This document shows positions 48,204 to 58,838 of a stretch of 64,000 nt of DNA, piece by piece; the stretch's first letter is position 1; every line of letters begins with the position of its first letter. Below the pieces are notes generated by a model. That model had not been told where the DNA came from. It did not search any database and worked only from the letters and a program-made list of their open reading frames with translations. The stretch comes from Candidatus Gastranaerophilales bacterium. Lineage in GTDB: Bacteria; Cyanobacteriota; Vampirovibrionia; Gastranaerophilales; Gastranaerophilaceae. A program made the translations under genes and the position numbers. Where the stretch lies: contig CANQRH010000001.1 of NCBI GenBank assembly GCA_947626225.1, forward strand, positions 62,001-126,000. Direction: 5' to 3'.

Positions 48204-49766
48204 TCAGTGTATGTCTTCAACTTTTTTGATTTTTTTCATAAAGAACAATAACGGAACTACCGCAAAACACATTAACCCGAAAATTCTGAACGAATCAATA
48301 AATGCCCATAAAGTCGATTGCTGTATCAATTGACCGTATAATGAAAATTGAGCCATATAATGTGCAACGGTGGTTTGTGTATATTGTGCAAGTGCTGACG
48401 CTGTTGATTGTACATGTTCAATGTATGCGGGGTTTAAATCATTCAATCTTCCGACAAGCATAAATTGATGAACCTGTGCATATCTTGTAAGCATGGTTGC
48501 AACAAGAGATGTTCCTATTGCACTGCCTATGTTTTTAAGCAAATTCTGAATACCCGTTGCATTTGTCATCTGTTCGTTTTTTAAAGTGTCAATGGATAAA
48601 TTCATTATCGGAATCATAGACAATCCCATTCCCATTCCCATAAAAAAGTTTGGTATAACGATATTTATACTTGATATTTGAAGGTTTAATAAACCGAAAG
48701 CAAGAGAAGATGAACCGATTAAAGAGAGTCCGATAATAACAAGAAGTCTGTTATCAATTTTATTTGATATAGTTCCGACAAGAACCATTGAAATCATGCT
48801 TCCGAAACCTCTCGGCATCATTGTTGCACCGCTTAAAAATGCCGTATAACCCATCATATTCTGCAAAAATTGAGGCAATATTGCAAGCGATGCATACAAT
48901 ACAGCCTGAATTACCACCTGAATAAATGTTCCGGAAGAAAAATTCCAATCTTTAAAAATTGATAGGTCAATCAAAGAATCTTTGTTTGTAATCTGTGAAT
49001 GAAAAAATAAAATACATGCAATACAAGAAACTCCAAATGTCCAACAAATCCAAGGAGCATTGAACCAATCCGCATTGTTGCCTTTATCAAGTACGGTTTG
49101 AAGGGTTATAAGCCAAATCGTCAAGTAAAAGAAGCCTTTTGCATCAATTTTTACATTCTTTTGTCTTTTTGCATAAGGCGGATCCTCAATAAGTTTTTTT
49201 GACAAAAGTGCGGCTAAACACCCAAGAGGAACGTTAATATAAAAAATCCACGGCCAAGTCCAATTATCGGTAATCCATCCGCCCATAACAGGCCCTAAAA
49301 TAGGCGCAATAATTATTCCCATTCCGAAAACCGCCATTGCTCGCGCACGCAATTCTTTCGGAAAACTTTCTATCATAATTGCCTGTGATATCGGCAAAAT
49401 TCCCCCGCCGCCAAAACCCTGCAATATTCTGGCAAATATCATGAATTCAATATTTTTTGCCATACCGCAAAGCATGGAAGCTATTGTAAACATCATTATG
49501 CTGATTATAAAAAAGTTTTTACGTCCGCAAAGTTTACTGAAAAAATCAACAGCCGGAATAACTATACCCGCGGCAATCAAATAGCTTGTCAAAATCCACA
49601 TGGATTCATCACGCGTAGCTGAAAAACTTCCCGCCATATGAGGAAGCGCAACGTTTCCGATTGTTCCGTCAAGCACGTATATAAATACCGCAAGCATTAC
49701 GGGTATTACCATTACCCACGGATTTATTGAAGGTTTCCATTCTTGTTCTTGTAATTGTTCACTCAT
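48204..49766 (-). CDS. DHA2-family (EmrB/QacA) MFS drug transporter
   Basis: PVMLAVFIYVLDGTIGNVALPHMAGSFS; 14-TM type; GPVMGGWITDNWTWPWIFYINVPLG. Confidence 0.93.
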   Translation of the reverse strand: MSEQLQEQEWKPSINPWVMVIPVMLAVFIYVLDGTIGNVALPHMAGSFSATRDESMWILTSYLIAAGIVIPAVDFFSKLCGRKNFFIISIMMFTIASMLCGMAKNIEFMIFARILQGFGGGGILPISQAIMIESFPKELRARAMAVFGMGIIIAPILGPVMGGWITDNWTWPWIFYINVPLGCLAALLSKKLIEDPPYAKRQKNVKIDAKGFFYLTIWLITLQTVLDKGNNADWFNAPWICWTFGVSCIACILFFHSQITNKDSLIDLSIFKDWNFSSGTFIQVVIQAVLYASLAILPQFLQNMMGYTAFLSGATMMPRGFGSMISMVLVGTISNKIDNRLLVIIGLSLIGSSSLAFGLLNLQISSINIVIPNFFMGMGMGLSMIPIMNLSIDTLKNEQMTNATGIQNLLKNIGSAIGTSLVATMLTRYAQVHQFMLVGRLNDLNPAYIEHVQSTASALAQYTQTTVAHYMAQFSLYGQLIQQSTLWAFIDSFRIFGLMCFAVVPLLFFMKKIKKVEDIH

Positions 49767-49782
49767 ATTAATAAATTAAATC

Positions 49783-51348
49783 TTATTCGGCTGTTCTGTT
49801 CTCTCCCTTTAATAAAAACATAAATGGAACTAAAATAAAACATGCAATCGCAAATATCTTGAAAGTTGTCATATAAGCACAAAACATAGACTGCTGTATA
49901 AGTTGATTATACAAAAGTTTTGCACCCATATAAGCTGAATTTAGCATATCACCTGCCTGATTTATAAATGAACCGGCATACATACTCAATCTGTCAGCAT
50001 AAACAGAATTGAGTTCATTCATATTCTTGACAAGTCCGTTTTGATGAACCTGTGAAAATCTTGAAAGCATTGTTGCAACAAGCGAAGTTCCGATAGCACC
50101 GCCGATTGTTTTTAAAAGGTTCTGCAATCCGGATGCATTTGTCATTTGCTCGTTTTTCAAAGTAATACATGAAAGTGTTGTAATCGGCATAAATGAAAGT
50201 ACAAGCCCGATACCGAATATGAAGTTTGGAACGGCGATATTCATCGGATTTATTTGTAAATTCAAAAGTCCGAGCATCCATCCGCCCGCGCTCAAACAGA
50301 TTAAACCAATTACCCCGTATGTCTTGTATGAAAGTTTACCGCCGACAACCGCAAAGAATAACAGAGCCACAAGCGAGCCTAAGCCTCTGGGCATTATGGC
50401 AACGCCGCTCAGAAAAGCGTCATAACCAAGCATTATCTGAAGCATTTGAGGCAATATAGCCACTGATGCAAGCATTACGGCATTTACCATAATAAGCATT
50501 ACCGTTCCGGTTGAATAGTTTACATCTTTAAATACATCAAGTTTAACAAGCGGATTTTTTCCTTTTATTTGGGTGTAAAAGAATAATGCACAACCGGTTA
50601 AAGCTATGGCGGAAAACCAGCAAATCCATGGAGCATTAAACCAATCCGCATCATTACCTTTATCAAAAACAATCTGTAACGGCACAAGCCATACACAAAG
50701 CCATAAAAATCCAAACTTATCAAGGTGGATATTTTTCTGTTTTTTTGCATAAGGCGGATCTTCAAGGAATTTTTTTGCCAATGCTATACAAAAAAAGCCA
50801 ATCGGCACATTTATAAAAAATATATACGGCCACGACCAGTTTTCCGTAATCCATCCGCCCATGACAGGTCCGAGAATAGGTGCAAAAATTACAACGAGCC
50901 CGAATAACGCCATTGCTTTATTTCTTGCTTCACCTTTAAAACTTTCCATGGTTATTGCCTGTGCCATCGGCATTAAACAACCGCCGCCTATACCCTGCAT
51001 TGCACGTGCAAGAACAATCATGCCTATTGAAGTTGAAATTCCGCATAAGAAAGATGCAATGGTGAATATAAAAACTCCAAGCATAAAAAAGTTTTTACGT
51101 CCGAAAAATTTGCAAAAGAAATCAATCATCGGAATTACAATACTGCTTGCCATCAAGTAACTTGTCAAAACCCAGATTGATTCCTGCGAACTTACGGAAT
51201 ATGAACCCGCAATATGAGGTAATGCTACGTTAGCAACTGTTTCATCTAACGCATACATAAATGTTGCAGTCATAACAGGCATTAGCATAAGCCACGGATT
51301 TCCTGACGGCTGCCATTCCTCACTTGTAAGGTTTGTTTCTTGAGACAT
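49783..51348 (-). CDS. DHA2-family (EmrB/QacA) MFS drug transporter, tandem paralog
   Basis: PVMTATFMYALDETVANVALPHIAGSYS; GPVMGGWITENWSWPYIFFINVPIG; highly similar to the neighbour. Confidence 0.93.
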   Translation of the reverse strand: MSQETNLTSEEWQPSGNPWLMLMPVMTATFMYALDETVANVALPHIAGSYSVSSQESIWVLTSYLMASSIVIPMIDFFCKFFGRKNFFMLGVFIFTIASFLCGISTSIGMIVLARAMQGIGGGCLMPMAQAITMESFKGEARNKAMALFGLVVIFAPILGPVMGGWITENWSWPYIFFINVPIGFFCIALAKKFLEDPPYAKKQKNIHLDKFGFLWLCVWLVPLQIVFDKGNDADWFNAPWICWFSAIALTGCALFFYTQIKGKNPLVKLDVFKDVNYSTGTVMLIMVNAVMLASVAILPQMLQIMLGYDAFLSGVAIMPRGLGSLVALLFFAVVGGKLSYKTYGVIGLICLSAGGWMLGLLNLQINPMNIAVPNFIFGIGLVLSFMPITTLSCITLKNEQMTNASGLQNLLKTIGGAIGTSLVATMLSRFSQVHQNGLVKNMNELNSVYADRLSMYAGSFINQAGDMLNSAYMGAKLLYNQLIQQSMFCAYMTTFKIFAIACFILVPFMFLLKGENRTAE

Positions 51349-51366
51349 TCTTTTAACTTCCAAGGG

Positions 51367-52365
51367 TTATTTTATTCTGACTTTGGGTACTACAGACATT
51401 CCCGGTACAATATTGTATTCTTCGGGATTGATTTTTTCCGTAAATACAATTTTAACAGGTATTCTTTGAACAATTTTAACAAAGGAACCTACTGCATTTT
51501 CCGGCGGGAAAAGACTGGATTTTGCACCCGAAGCACGTTGTATACTGTCAACTTTGCCTTTAAATGTGTGATTGGGATAAGTATCAATCTTTATATCAAC
51601 TTCCTGGCCGGGTTTCATTTTACGAAGCTGATTTTCTTTATAGTTTGCAACTATCCATACATTTTCCGGAACTATTACAAACAAAGGAGTTCCGACATTG
51701 ACATACATACCTTTTTCAACACGTCTTGAAGATACCGTACCGGTTTGAGGTGCATATATATTTGTATATCCCAAATCAAGTTTTGCTTTATCTCTCAAAG
51801 CCTTAATTTCTTTCAAATCAGCATCAGCAACTTTATTACCGCTTTCTGATAGCAATGCTTCATCCGACTGTGTTAAATTTGCCTGAGCCGCATCGAATTT
51901 TGCCTGAGCGTTATCAAGAGTTTGTTTTGAAACGGCGCCTTGTGCGTACAAATTTTGATATCTTTCCAAATCTTTTCTTGCCGTATCAATATTGGATTGG
52001 GAAGCTATATAATTTGCTTTTGCATTCTTTTGATTTAAAAGAGTTCTTTCATATCTTGCTTCTGCCTGTGCAAGTTTGATTTCATAATCTGCCGGATCAA
52101 TTTTTGCAACCAAATCACCTTCTTTTACTTTTTGGTTATCGGTTATGTAAACTTCCGTAATCTGACCGCTTACTCTCGGTGCTACCTGAACGGTTGTTGT
52201 TTCCACATAAGCATCATCTGTAGTTTGAAATGCCACCGCATCATAAATAAAATATGCAGCAGCACATGCTAATACTATTCCTATACCGATTACAAAAAAT
52301 CTTTTAAAAGGTTTTTTGTGATTTTCTTCCTGTGTATTTTGTTCAATTGTTTTTTGTTCTTCCAT
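51367..52365 (-). CDS. HlyD/EmrA-type membrane fusion protein
   Basis: N-terminal TM; YVETTTVQVAPRVSGQITEVYITDNQKVKEGDLVAKID; YTNIYAPQTGTVSSRRVEKGMYV. Confidence 0.93.
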   Translation of the reverse strand: MEEQKTIEQNTQEENHKKPFKRFFVIGIGIVLACAAAYFIYDAVAFQTTDDAYVETTTVQVAPRVSGQITEVYITDNQKVKEGDLVAKIDPADYEIKLAQAEARYERTLLNQKNAKANYIASQSNIDTARKDLERYQNLYAQGAVSKQTLDNAQAKFDAAQANLTQSDEALLSESGNKVADADLKEIKALRDKAKLDLGYTNIYAPQTGTVSSRRVEKGMYVNVGTPLFVIVPENVWIVANYKENQLRKMKPGQEVDIKIDTYPNHTFKGKVDSIQRASGAKSSLFPPENAVGSFVKIVQRIPVKIVFTEKINPEEYNIVPGMSVVPKVRIK

Positions 52366-52372
52366 GTTTACC

Positions 52373-52834
52373 TCATATATTAATGTTTACTGCTTTTTCC
52401 AAATTTAATCTAAACTTTTTCAATACATTTTTTACTTTTTCAACTTCATCCGATGCAATTTTTCGGATAGTTCCTTTCATATATGTTTTCAATTTATGAT
52501 TTATATTTTCCAGTTCCGTCTCACCTTTTTGAGTAACGGATGTTTTTTTGACAAGTCTGTTATTTTTTGTATCGGCACATCTTTCAATAAGCCCTTTACT
52601 CTCAAGACTGTTAAGAATTCTTCCGGTGTTTGCTCTGTCTTTCAAAATGAGTTTTGCCAAATCTCTCTGACATATACTTTTGTTTATTAAAATTGTGTCA
52701 AGTGTAACATACTCATCAGGCGATAAACTTATTTTTAAATCATTGAAAAGCTGAAGGGACAACTTTTTTAACAACCTTGCGTTTTGTTCCAGCTCATAAT
52801 GTATACTGTCTGTGTAATGCATTATTTCAGTCAT
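52373..52834 (-). CDS. MarR-family regulator
   Basis: SPDEYVTLDTILINKSICQRDLAKLILKDRANTGRILNSLESKGLIER; start set at the internal Met (MTEIMHYTD) because the upstream frame crosses the operator-like palindrome. Confidence 0.88.
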   Translation of the reverse strand: MTEIMHYTDSIHYELEQNARLLKKLSLQLFNDLKISLSPDEYVTLDTILINKSICQRDLAKLILKDRANTGRILNSLESKGLIERCADTKNNRLVKKTSVTQKGETELENINHKLKTYMKGTIRKIASDEVEKVKNVLKKFRLNLEKAVNINI

Positions 52835-52847
52835 GATTATTATTTGA

Positions 52848-52890
52848 ATTATTGTTGTAAAAAAATACTTGTTGCATTTACAACAATAAT
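52848..52890. promoter_or_regulatory. Palindromic operator between marR and tolC-like genes
   Basis: ATTATTGTTGTAAA-15 nt-TTTACAACAATAAT, perfect 14-bp arms. Confidence 0.75.
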
Positions 52891-52948
52891 ATGCTAGCAT
52901 TTTGTTATATTAAAAGTCAAGCAGTTAATAAACAAGGAAATTAAACAC

Positions 52949-54355
52949 GTGAAAAAGATTATTGTAACAGCATTATTGGTAAGTTTCGCAAGTGTAAATT
53001 TTACACCCGCATTTGCAATAGAAGATAAGAGCGCAGCTCAACCCAAACAGTTTAAAAGCATGGTCAAAAAGAACAAAAAAGTTTCCGATGATTACAAATT
53101 TGCTTATGTTAACTTGAATTGGTGGGAAAATTTTGATGATGATATTTTAAAGAGTTATATAGAAAAAGCTATAATTAATAACTATGACCTTAAAATGGCA
53201 ACATTGAACGTTGATGAATATTATCAAAATGTCCGTGCTCAGCTTGCATCGGAACTCCCTTCCGTTACTGCCGGTTTCGGACCGGGACTTATAAAAATGC
53301 CCGGCATGACAAAGACGACCATGAACTTCGGTGTGCCTATGGTGGTTCAGTATGAAGCCGATATTTTTCTTAAAAACAGAAATAAAACACAATCCGCAAA
53401 AAAACTTTATGAAGGCTCAAAAATGGATGAACGAGCTGCTTATATTGCCGTTGCTTCAGCCGTTGGTGCTTCATATTTTAATATAGTTACTCTGGATAAA
53501 GTTATAGATTTACAGGAACAAATTGTAAGTTTAAGAAAAGATATATATGACCTCATGCTTGCAAGAAATAAAGAAGGTTTAACCTCTACTGCCGATACAA
53601 TTAAGGCAAATAAATCTCTTGTTCAGGGACAGACGGATTTAATCGAATTGAAAAAGCAAAGAGAACAACAGCTCCATCAGTTCTGCGTTCTCATCGGTGA
53701 AAGTCCCGAAAATTCAGACAGTATTGAAAGAACATCTTTAGATAATATCAATTATGAACTTGCTGTTCCTTCACAAATCCCGTCGGAAATCATTATGAAC
53801 CGTCCGGACTACATGAAAGCTGAATTGATGGTTGAAAAAGCCGGTATTGATGTAAAAATTGCAAGAAAAGAATTTTTGCCCTCAATAAATATTTTAGGCG
53901 GCGGACTGTTTAATGCAAATGATTTGGGAAGCATGTTTACAACAAAAAATATGCTTTTAGGCGTTGCAGGCGGTATCATGGCTCCAATATTTACCGGCGG
54001 TTCATTAATTGCCAATTTAAGAATGAAAAAAGCTGCTTATGAAAGAGTTTTGCAAAACTATTACAAAACTAATTTGACATCCATTCAGGAAGTCAATGAT
54101 GCTCTTGTAGCTTCAAGGTTGGACAAAGATAAAATGTCTCGGACACTTAAACAATACAACCTTGAAAAATCAGAATACGGCTATAATGAACATAAATATG
54201 ACCAAGGTACAATATCTAAATTGGATTTAATCCAATATCAAGAAAATCTGCTTTCAATAGAGAAACTTGTTTCTCAACAGAAAGTTGAATGTATGCTTGA
54301 TGCAATAAGTTTATACAAAGCTGCGGGAAGTAAACCTTACGAATACATCCGATAG
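52949..54355 (+). CDS. TolC/NodT-like outer-membrane efflux protein (GTG start)
   Basis: NWWENFDDDILKSYIEKAIINNYDLKMATLNVDEYYQNVRAQLASELP; IPSEIIMNRPDYMKAELMVEKAGIDVKIARKEFLPSINI. Confidence 0.9.
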   Translation: MKKIIVTALLVSFASVNFTPAFAIEDKSAAQPKQFKSMVKKNKKVSDDYKFAYVNLNWWENFDDDILKSYIEKAIINNYDLKMATLNVDEYYQNVRAQLASELPSVTAGFGPGLIKMPGMTKTTMNFGVPMVVQYEADIFLKNRNKTQSAKKLYEGSKMDERAAYIAVASAVGASYFNIVTLDKVIDLQEQIVSLRKDIYDLMLARNKEGLTSTADTIKANKSLVQGQTDLIELKKQREQQLHQFCVLIGESPENSDSIERTSLDNINYELAVPSQIPSEIIMNRPDYMKAELMVEKAGIDVKIARKEFLPSINILGGGLFNANDLGSMFTTKNMLLGVAGGIMAPIFTGGSLIANLRMKKAAYERVLQNYYKTNLTSIQEVNDALVASRLDKDKMSRTLKQYNLEKSEYGYNEHKYDQGTISKLDLIQYQENLLSIEKLVSQQKVECMLDAISLYKAAGSKPYEYIR

Positions 54356-54475
54356 TGGCGAAGCCCACTCCTTCCCTGTGCAGATATTCATGTTATTTTT
54401 TAGATAATGCATAAAGCTGTGGCAAAGCCGTCTGCCCTCTGCGCAGGTAGTTATGTTATTTTTCAGGTTATATAT
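54356..54475. repeat. Degenerate inverted copies of the ~60-bp repeat family (locus C)
   Basis: Reverse complement contains acatgaatatctgcacagggaaggagtgggcttcgccac, matching locus A/B units. Confidence 0.7.
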
Positions 54476-54482
54476 AAAGTTT

Positions 54483-54854
54483 TTATTCTTCTTCTTGATA
54501 TTTTATTAATCCTGCGGTTGCAGCATACATTGCAGCGGATATTTCGGATGCTGATGTAAAAGGGCCGTACATTCTTATAAATTTTGCAACATCAAATTCC
54601 GCTAAATATTGTTCTATCAATGCTTGTGATTCTTCCGTCAGATTGCCGATAAGTATATTTTGCAGATAATTTCGGGCTTTTTCCTCAACGTCCGCTTCAT
54701 CAAAATCGGTTCTTGAAAATTCCGCCGTATCGTTTTCATCTTTGGAGATTTGGGCAGTTTCTTTTTCCTGAGCTAATTCCTGCTCTTTTTGTTTTTCATC
54801 ATCCTGAGCAATTTTTGAAGCTGATGTGTAAGCTGATGTACCTTTAATTTCCAT
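54483..54854 (-). CDS. Hypothetical protein, 123 aa
   Basis: C-terminal LAEFDVAKFIRMYGPFTSASEISAAMYAATAGLIKY resembles 40094..40459; GGAGG RBS. Confidence 0.65.
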   Translation of the reverse strand: MEIKGTSAYTSASKIAQDDEKQKEQELAQEKETAQISKDENDTAEFSRTDFDEADVEEKARNYLQNILIGNLTEESQALIEQYLAEFDVAKFIRMYGPFTSASEISAAMYAATAGLIKYQEEE

Positions 54855-54949
54855 AAATATACCCTCCTTTTTTTATATATTAACGGCAAAGTTATAAAAA
54901 ACTTTAAATAATTTAAGAAATATTAACTTTTCTGTGTTATAATTTTGTT

Positions 54950-57277
54950 ATGAAAGAGTGGAAAATCAGACCATACAACGGGCAGGAGAAATCTTTAATA
55001 AAACGGCTTTTATATATGAGAGGGATAGAAACCGATGAGGAAATATATGAATTTCTCAATCCGCTCGAAATGAAGCTTACTCACCCCAAAGCTTTTTGCG
55101 ATATGGAAAAGTGTATTGAAAGACTTTCAACCGCTATAGATAACGGTGAAAAAATAATTATTCACGGTGATTTTGATGCGGACGGTGTTACATCAACTTC
55201 GCTTTTGTACAGGACTTTTAAATATTTGGGTGCCGATGTAAATTATTTTATCCCCGACAGAGAAAAAGAAGGTCACGGTTTTGATACGGCCGCTCTGGTA
55301 AAAATAATGACACAGGTTAAGCCAAAAGTTATAATATCTTGCGACTGCGGTATATCTGATGTTGACGCCGTAAATTTTTTGAACAGTTTTAAAATAGACG
55401 TTATAATTACCGACCACCATGAAGCACCGGAAATTCTGCCTAAAGCGTTCGGAATTATTAACCCCAAAGCCCCGAACGCCTTGGATGAAAACTTATCTGC
55501 AAAACAGATTTTAAGTTTGACATCATTAGCGGGAGTCGGTGTGTCATTTAAAGTTGCTCAGGCTCTGTTGGAAAAATACGGCAAACTTGAATTTATTCCG
55601 CAAATTCTTCCCTATGTTGCTGTCGGAACGATAGCCGATATTGTTCCGCTTATAGGGGAAAACAGATATTTTGTAACAAAAGGGCTTGATTTGATTTCAC
55701 AAGGAAAGCATTACGGGATTTCACGTCTGTTGGAAAGTGCCGGATATAAAGGTCAGATTACATCGGAGCAAATCAGTTTCGGAATTGCACCGAGAATTAA
55801 CGCTTCGGGCAGGCTGGATACGGTTGATTCGGCGCTAAAAGTGTTGATTTCGGATAACAAACAGGAAATTGAAATAGCTGTTCAGGCACTCAATGAATTT
55901 AATAAAGTTCGTCAGGAGCTTTGCAAAGATATTTTTGCTCAGGCTGATGAAATGGTTAAAAAAGAAAAAAACAGAAACAGTGCGATTGTATTGTTTAACA
56001 AAGACTGGCATGTAGGTATTATCGGAATTGTAGCTTCCATGCTTGTTGAAAAATATTACAAACCCGCTTTTTTAATGACTTATTCCGATGAAACCAAACA
56101 GTACAGATGTTCCGCAAGAAGTGTTGAAGGAATAAATCTTTATGACGTTATATCAATGAATGCCGAGCTCTTGGACGGTTTTGGCGGACATGCAATGGCT
56201 GCCGGTCTTTCTTTTTCGCAAGTTCCTTTTGAACAGGTAAAAGCCGCTCTTTGCAATACCGTGAAAGAAATGTCGCAGGGAAAAGAATTTAAACCGTTTA
56301 TTAATATTGATTTGGAACTTACACCGAATGATATTGATTTGAATTTAACGGAAGATATTTCAAAATTAGAACCGTTCGGAGCGGAAAATCCGACTCCGAT
56401 TTTTACCGTAAAAAATTTAAAGATTAAAGAAAAACGTCTTATGGGCGAAAATAAAAATCATTTAAGACTCACCTGCACCGCCGGAAATTCTGAGTTTGTC
56501 TGTGTTCGCTGGCAGGATGGCGATATTGCTCTTGCAAACGGTGACACTTTGGATTTGGCTTTTCACCCTCAAATTAACGAATATAACGGAAATACTTCCG
56601 TTCAATTGATTATTAACGATATTCATTCTCCTTATTTGACGGAAGATACACCCGAACAGAATATAAAACTTTATGATCACCGTAAAAAAACCGATATTTT
56701 ACCGCAAGTAAACGATTATATAAAAGCTTCAAAGCAAAATATTCTGGTTTTTGCCGAAAGCAAACCCGTCTATGATATGCTCAAACCGTTTTCCACACTT
56801 TTGGAACGGACAATCACACGTGATAATCTCAAACCGTGTGACGGGCTTATGTTTTTTGATTACCCTGCGGACAGAGAAACTTTTGACAAAATTTTGGAAG
56901 TTACAAATCCTGTGTCAGTTCATTTTATGAACTATAATGTAAAACATTTTGAGGAAGAAGAATTTCTAAAAACAGTGTACGGCATGCTCAAATATGCATG
57001 CAGTAATAACGGCGGCAGAGTTGATTTATACAAATGCGCAAGCTTTTTGGGAAAATCTTATAAAGTGTTTGAACTTTTATTTGAACTTTTTGAAGAAGCC
57101 GGAATTATAAAAATAAAAGAGCAGACTTCGCAGTATTTTGTCGTGGAAGTGACAGGAAACGCAGATTTTGCAAAAATTCTTCATTCGCCAAAATACGCTA
57201 TCTTACTTGACAGAATAGAAGAATGCGAACAGTTTCAAAAAACACTTTTGGAAGATGATGTTTACAATCTGCTGTAA
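54950..57277 (+). CDS. recJ: Single-stranded-DNA-specific exonuclease RecJ
   Basis: IIHGDFDADGVTSTSLLYRTF, VIITDHHEAPEILPKA, FGGHAMAAGLSF. Confidence 0.96.
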   Translation: MKEWKIRPYNGQEKSLIKRLLYMRGIETDEEIYEFLNPLEMKLTHPKAFCDMEKCIERLSTAIDNGEKIIIHGDFDADGVTSTSLLYRTFKYLGADVNYFIPDREKEGHGFDTAALVKIMTQVKPKVIISCDCGISDVDAVNFLNSFKIDVIITDHHEAPEILPKAFGIINPKAPNALDENLSAKQILSLTSLAGVGVSFKVAQALLEKYGKLEFIPQILPYVAVGTIADIVPLIGENRYFVTKGLDLISQGKHYGISRLLESAGYKGQITSEQISFGIAPRINASGRLDTVDSALKVLISDNKQEIEIAVQALNEFNKVRQELCKDIFAQADEMVKKEKNRNSAIVLFNKDWHVGIIGIVASMLVEKYYKPAFLMTYSDETKQYRCSARSVEGINLYDVISMNAELLDGFGGHAMAAGLSFSQVPFEQVKAALCNTVKEMSQGKEFKPFINIDLELTPNDIDLNLTEDISKLEPFGAENPTPIFTVKNLKIKEKRLMGENKNHLRLTCTAGNSEFVCVRWQDGDIALANGDTLDLAFHPQINEYNGNTSVQLIINDIHSPYLTEDTPEQNIKLYDHRKKTDILPQVNDYIKASKQNILVFAESKPVYDMLKPFSTLLERTITRDNLKPCDGLMFFDYPADRETFDKILEVTNPVSVHFMNYNVKHFEEEEFLKTVYGMLKYACSNNGGRVDLYKCASFLGKSYKVFELLFELFEEAGIIKIKEQTSQYFVVEVTGNADFAKILHSPKYAILLDRIEECEQFQKTLLEDDVYNLL

Positions 57278-57278
57278 A

Positions 57279-58838
57279 TTATTTTTTAGCGCTTTTGTCT
57301 GCAAGTTCACTGTCAAGTCTTAAAAATACCGGTTTGATATTTTCTTTCTCGATAAGTTTTCCGACTTTAATACTGTCTGACGTCAGGTCATCCAATTTTG
57401 TATTTATATTGAATGAAAGCTGTGATGCCATGCTGCGGGCAATATTCGGGCAGTAAGGATAAATTAACGATGCTATAATGCACATTATATCAAGCACATT
57501 TGTCAAAACTTTTCCGCATTCGCTCATTTTTCCTTCTTTTGCAAGCGTCCATGGCGCAGTATCCTGAACATACTTATTTGTACTGTCTACAAGAGATATA
57601 ATTTCAAATCCGGCTTCGGAAATTTCAAAATTATCAAAATGATTTTTAACAATTGAAATTGTATTTAACGCTTTTTTGGCAAGCGGATTATCACCTTTAA
57701 ATTCCGATTTTACTTCACCGTCAAAGTATTTTACAAGCATTGAAAGTGTTCTGTTAAGCAGATTACCCATACTGTTTGCAAGATGAGCATTTACTTTTTC
57801 TTTAAAGTCATCATCCGAATAGTTTCCGTCACGTCCGCAGGGTGCTGATGTTGCCATGTAATATCTGAAAGCATCGGCATTTTCCATATTAAAGTTTTCC
57901 ATAACCGATGTGGGAGAAATTACATTGCCAAGTGATTTGGACATTTTGGATTCATCAATTGTAATCCAGCCGTGTGCAAAAATATGTTTCGGTAAGGGCA
58001 AATCAAGTGCAAGTAAAAATGCAGGCCAGTATATACTGTGGAATTTCAAAATATCTTTACCTATTACATGAACATCTGCAGGCCAATATTTTTTGAAATC
58101 ATCCGATTGGTTTTCAGTATCGTATCCGATTGCCGTAACATAATTTGATAACGCATCAATCCAAACATATATTGACTGTTCGCTGTCATCAAGAACATCA
58201 ATTCCCCATTGAACATTTGATTTTGAACGGGAAACGGAAATATCCTGAATGTCTTCAAGCTGATTCAAAACTTCGTTGGCTCTGAATTGCGGAAGGATAA
58301 AATCCGGATGTTCTTTTATGTGTTTAACAATTGCATCTTTATATTTTGTCAATTTAAAGAAGTAATTTTCTTCACTTACAACTTCGGGTTTTTTAAGGTG
58401 TGTGGGGCATAGTCCGTCTTCGGTTAAATCTTTCGGGTTCAAAAAGCATTCGCATCCCGTGCAGTATAAACCTTCGTATGAGTGTTTGTAAATATCACCT
58501 TTTTCAACAAGTTTTTTGAAAATGTGCTGTACGGCTTTTTCATGGTAATCATCGGTTGTTCTGATAAATTTTGTATAGTCAATATCAAGAGCTTTCCAAG
58601 CATCTTTAAATTTCCGGGAATTTTCATCGCAGAGTTCTTTTGGCGTAATATCCTTTGCTGCAGCGGTTTTTTGAATTTTTATACCGTGCTCGTCCGTACC
58701 GGTCAAAAAATAAACATCATCACATCTTTGTGAATAGTGTCTTGCAATTATATCGGTTAAAATTTTTTCATAAGCGTGTCCTATATGGGGTGCTCCGTTT
58801 ACATAATCTATAGCTGTTGTTAAATAATATTTTTCCAT
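57279..58838 (-). CDS. metG: Methionine--tRNA ligase
   Basis: MEKYYLTTAIDYVNGAPHIGHAYEKILTD (HIGH-type), KMSKSLGNVISP (KMSKS). Confidence 0.97.
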   Translation of the reverse strand: MEKYYLTTAIDYVNGAPHIGHAYEKILTDIIARHYSQRCDDVYFLTGTDEHGIKIQKTAAAKDITPKELCDENSRKFKDAWKALDIDYTKFIRTTDDYHEKAVQHIFKKLVEKGDIYKHSYEGLYCTGCECFLNPKDLTEDGLCPTHLKKPEVVSEENYFFKLTKYKDAIVKHIKEHPDFILPQFRANEVLNQLEDIQDISVSRSKSNVQWGIDVLDDSEQSIYVWIDALSNYVTAIGYDTENQSDDFKKYWPADVHVIGKDILKFHSIYWPAFLLALDLPLPKHIFAHGWITIDESKMSKSLGNVISPTSVMENFNMENADAFRYYMATSAPCGRDGNYSDDDFKEKVNAHLANSMGNLLNRTLSMLVKYFDGEVKSEFKGDNPLAKKALNTISIVKNHFDNFEISEAGFEIISLVDSTNKYVQDTAPWTLAKEGKMSECGKVLTNVLDIMCIIASLIYPYCPNIARSMASQLSFNINTKLDDLTSDSIKVGKLIEKENIKPVFLRLDSELADKSAKK

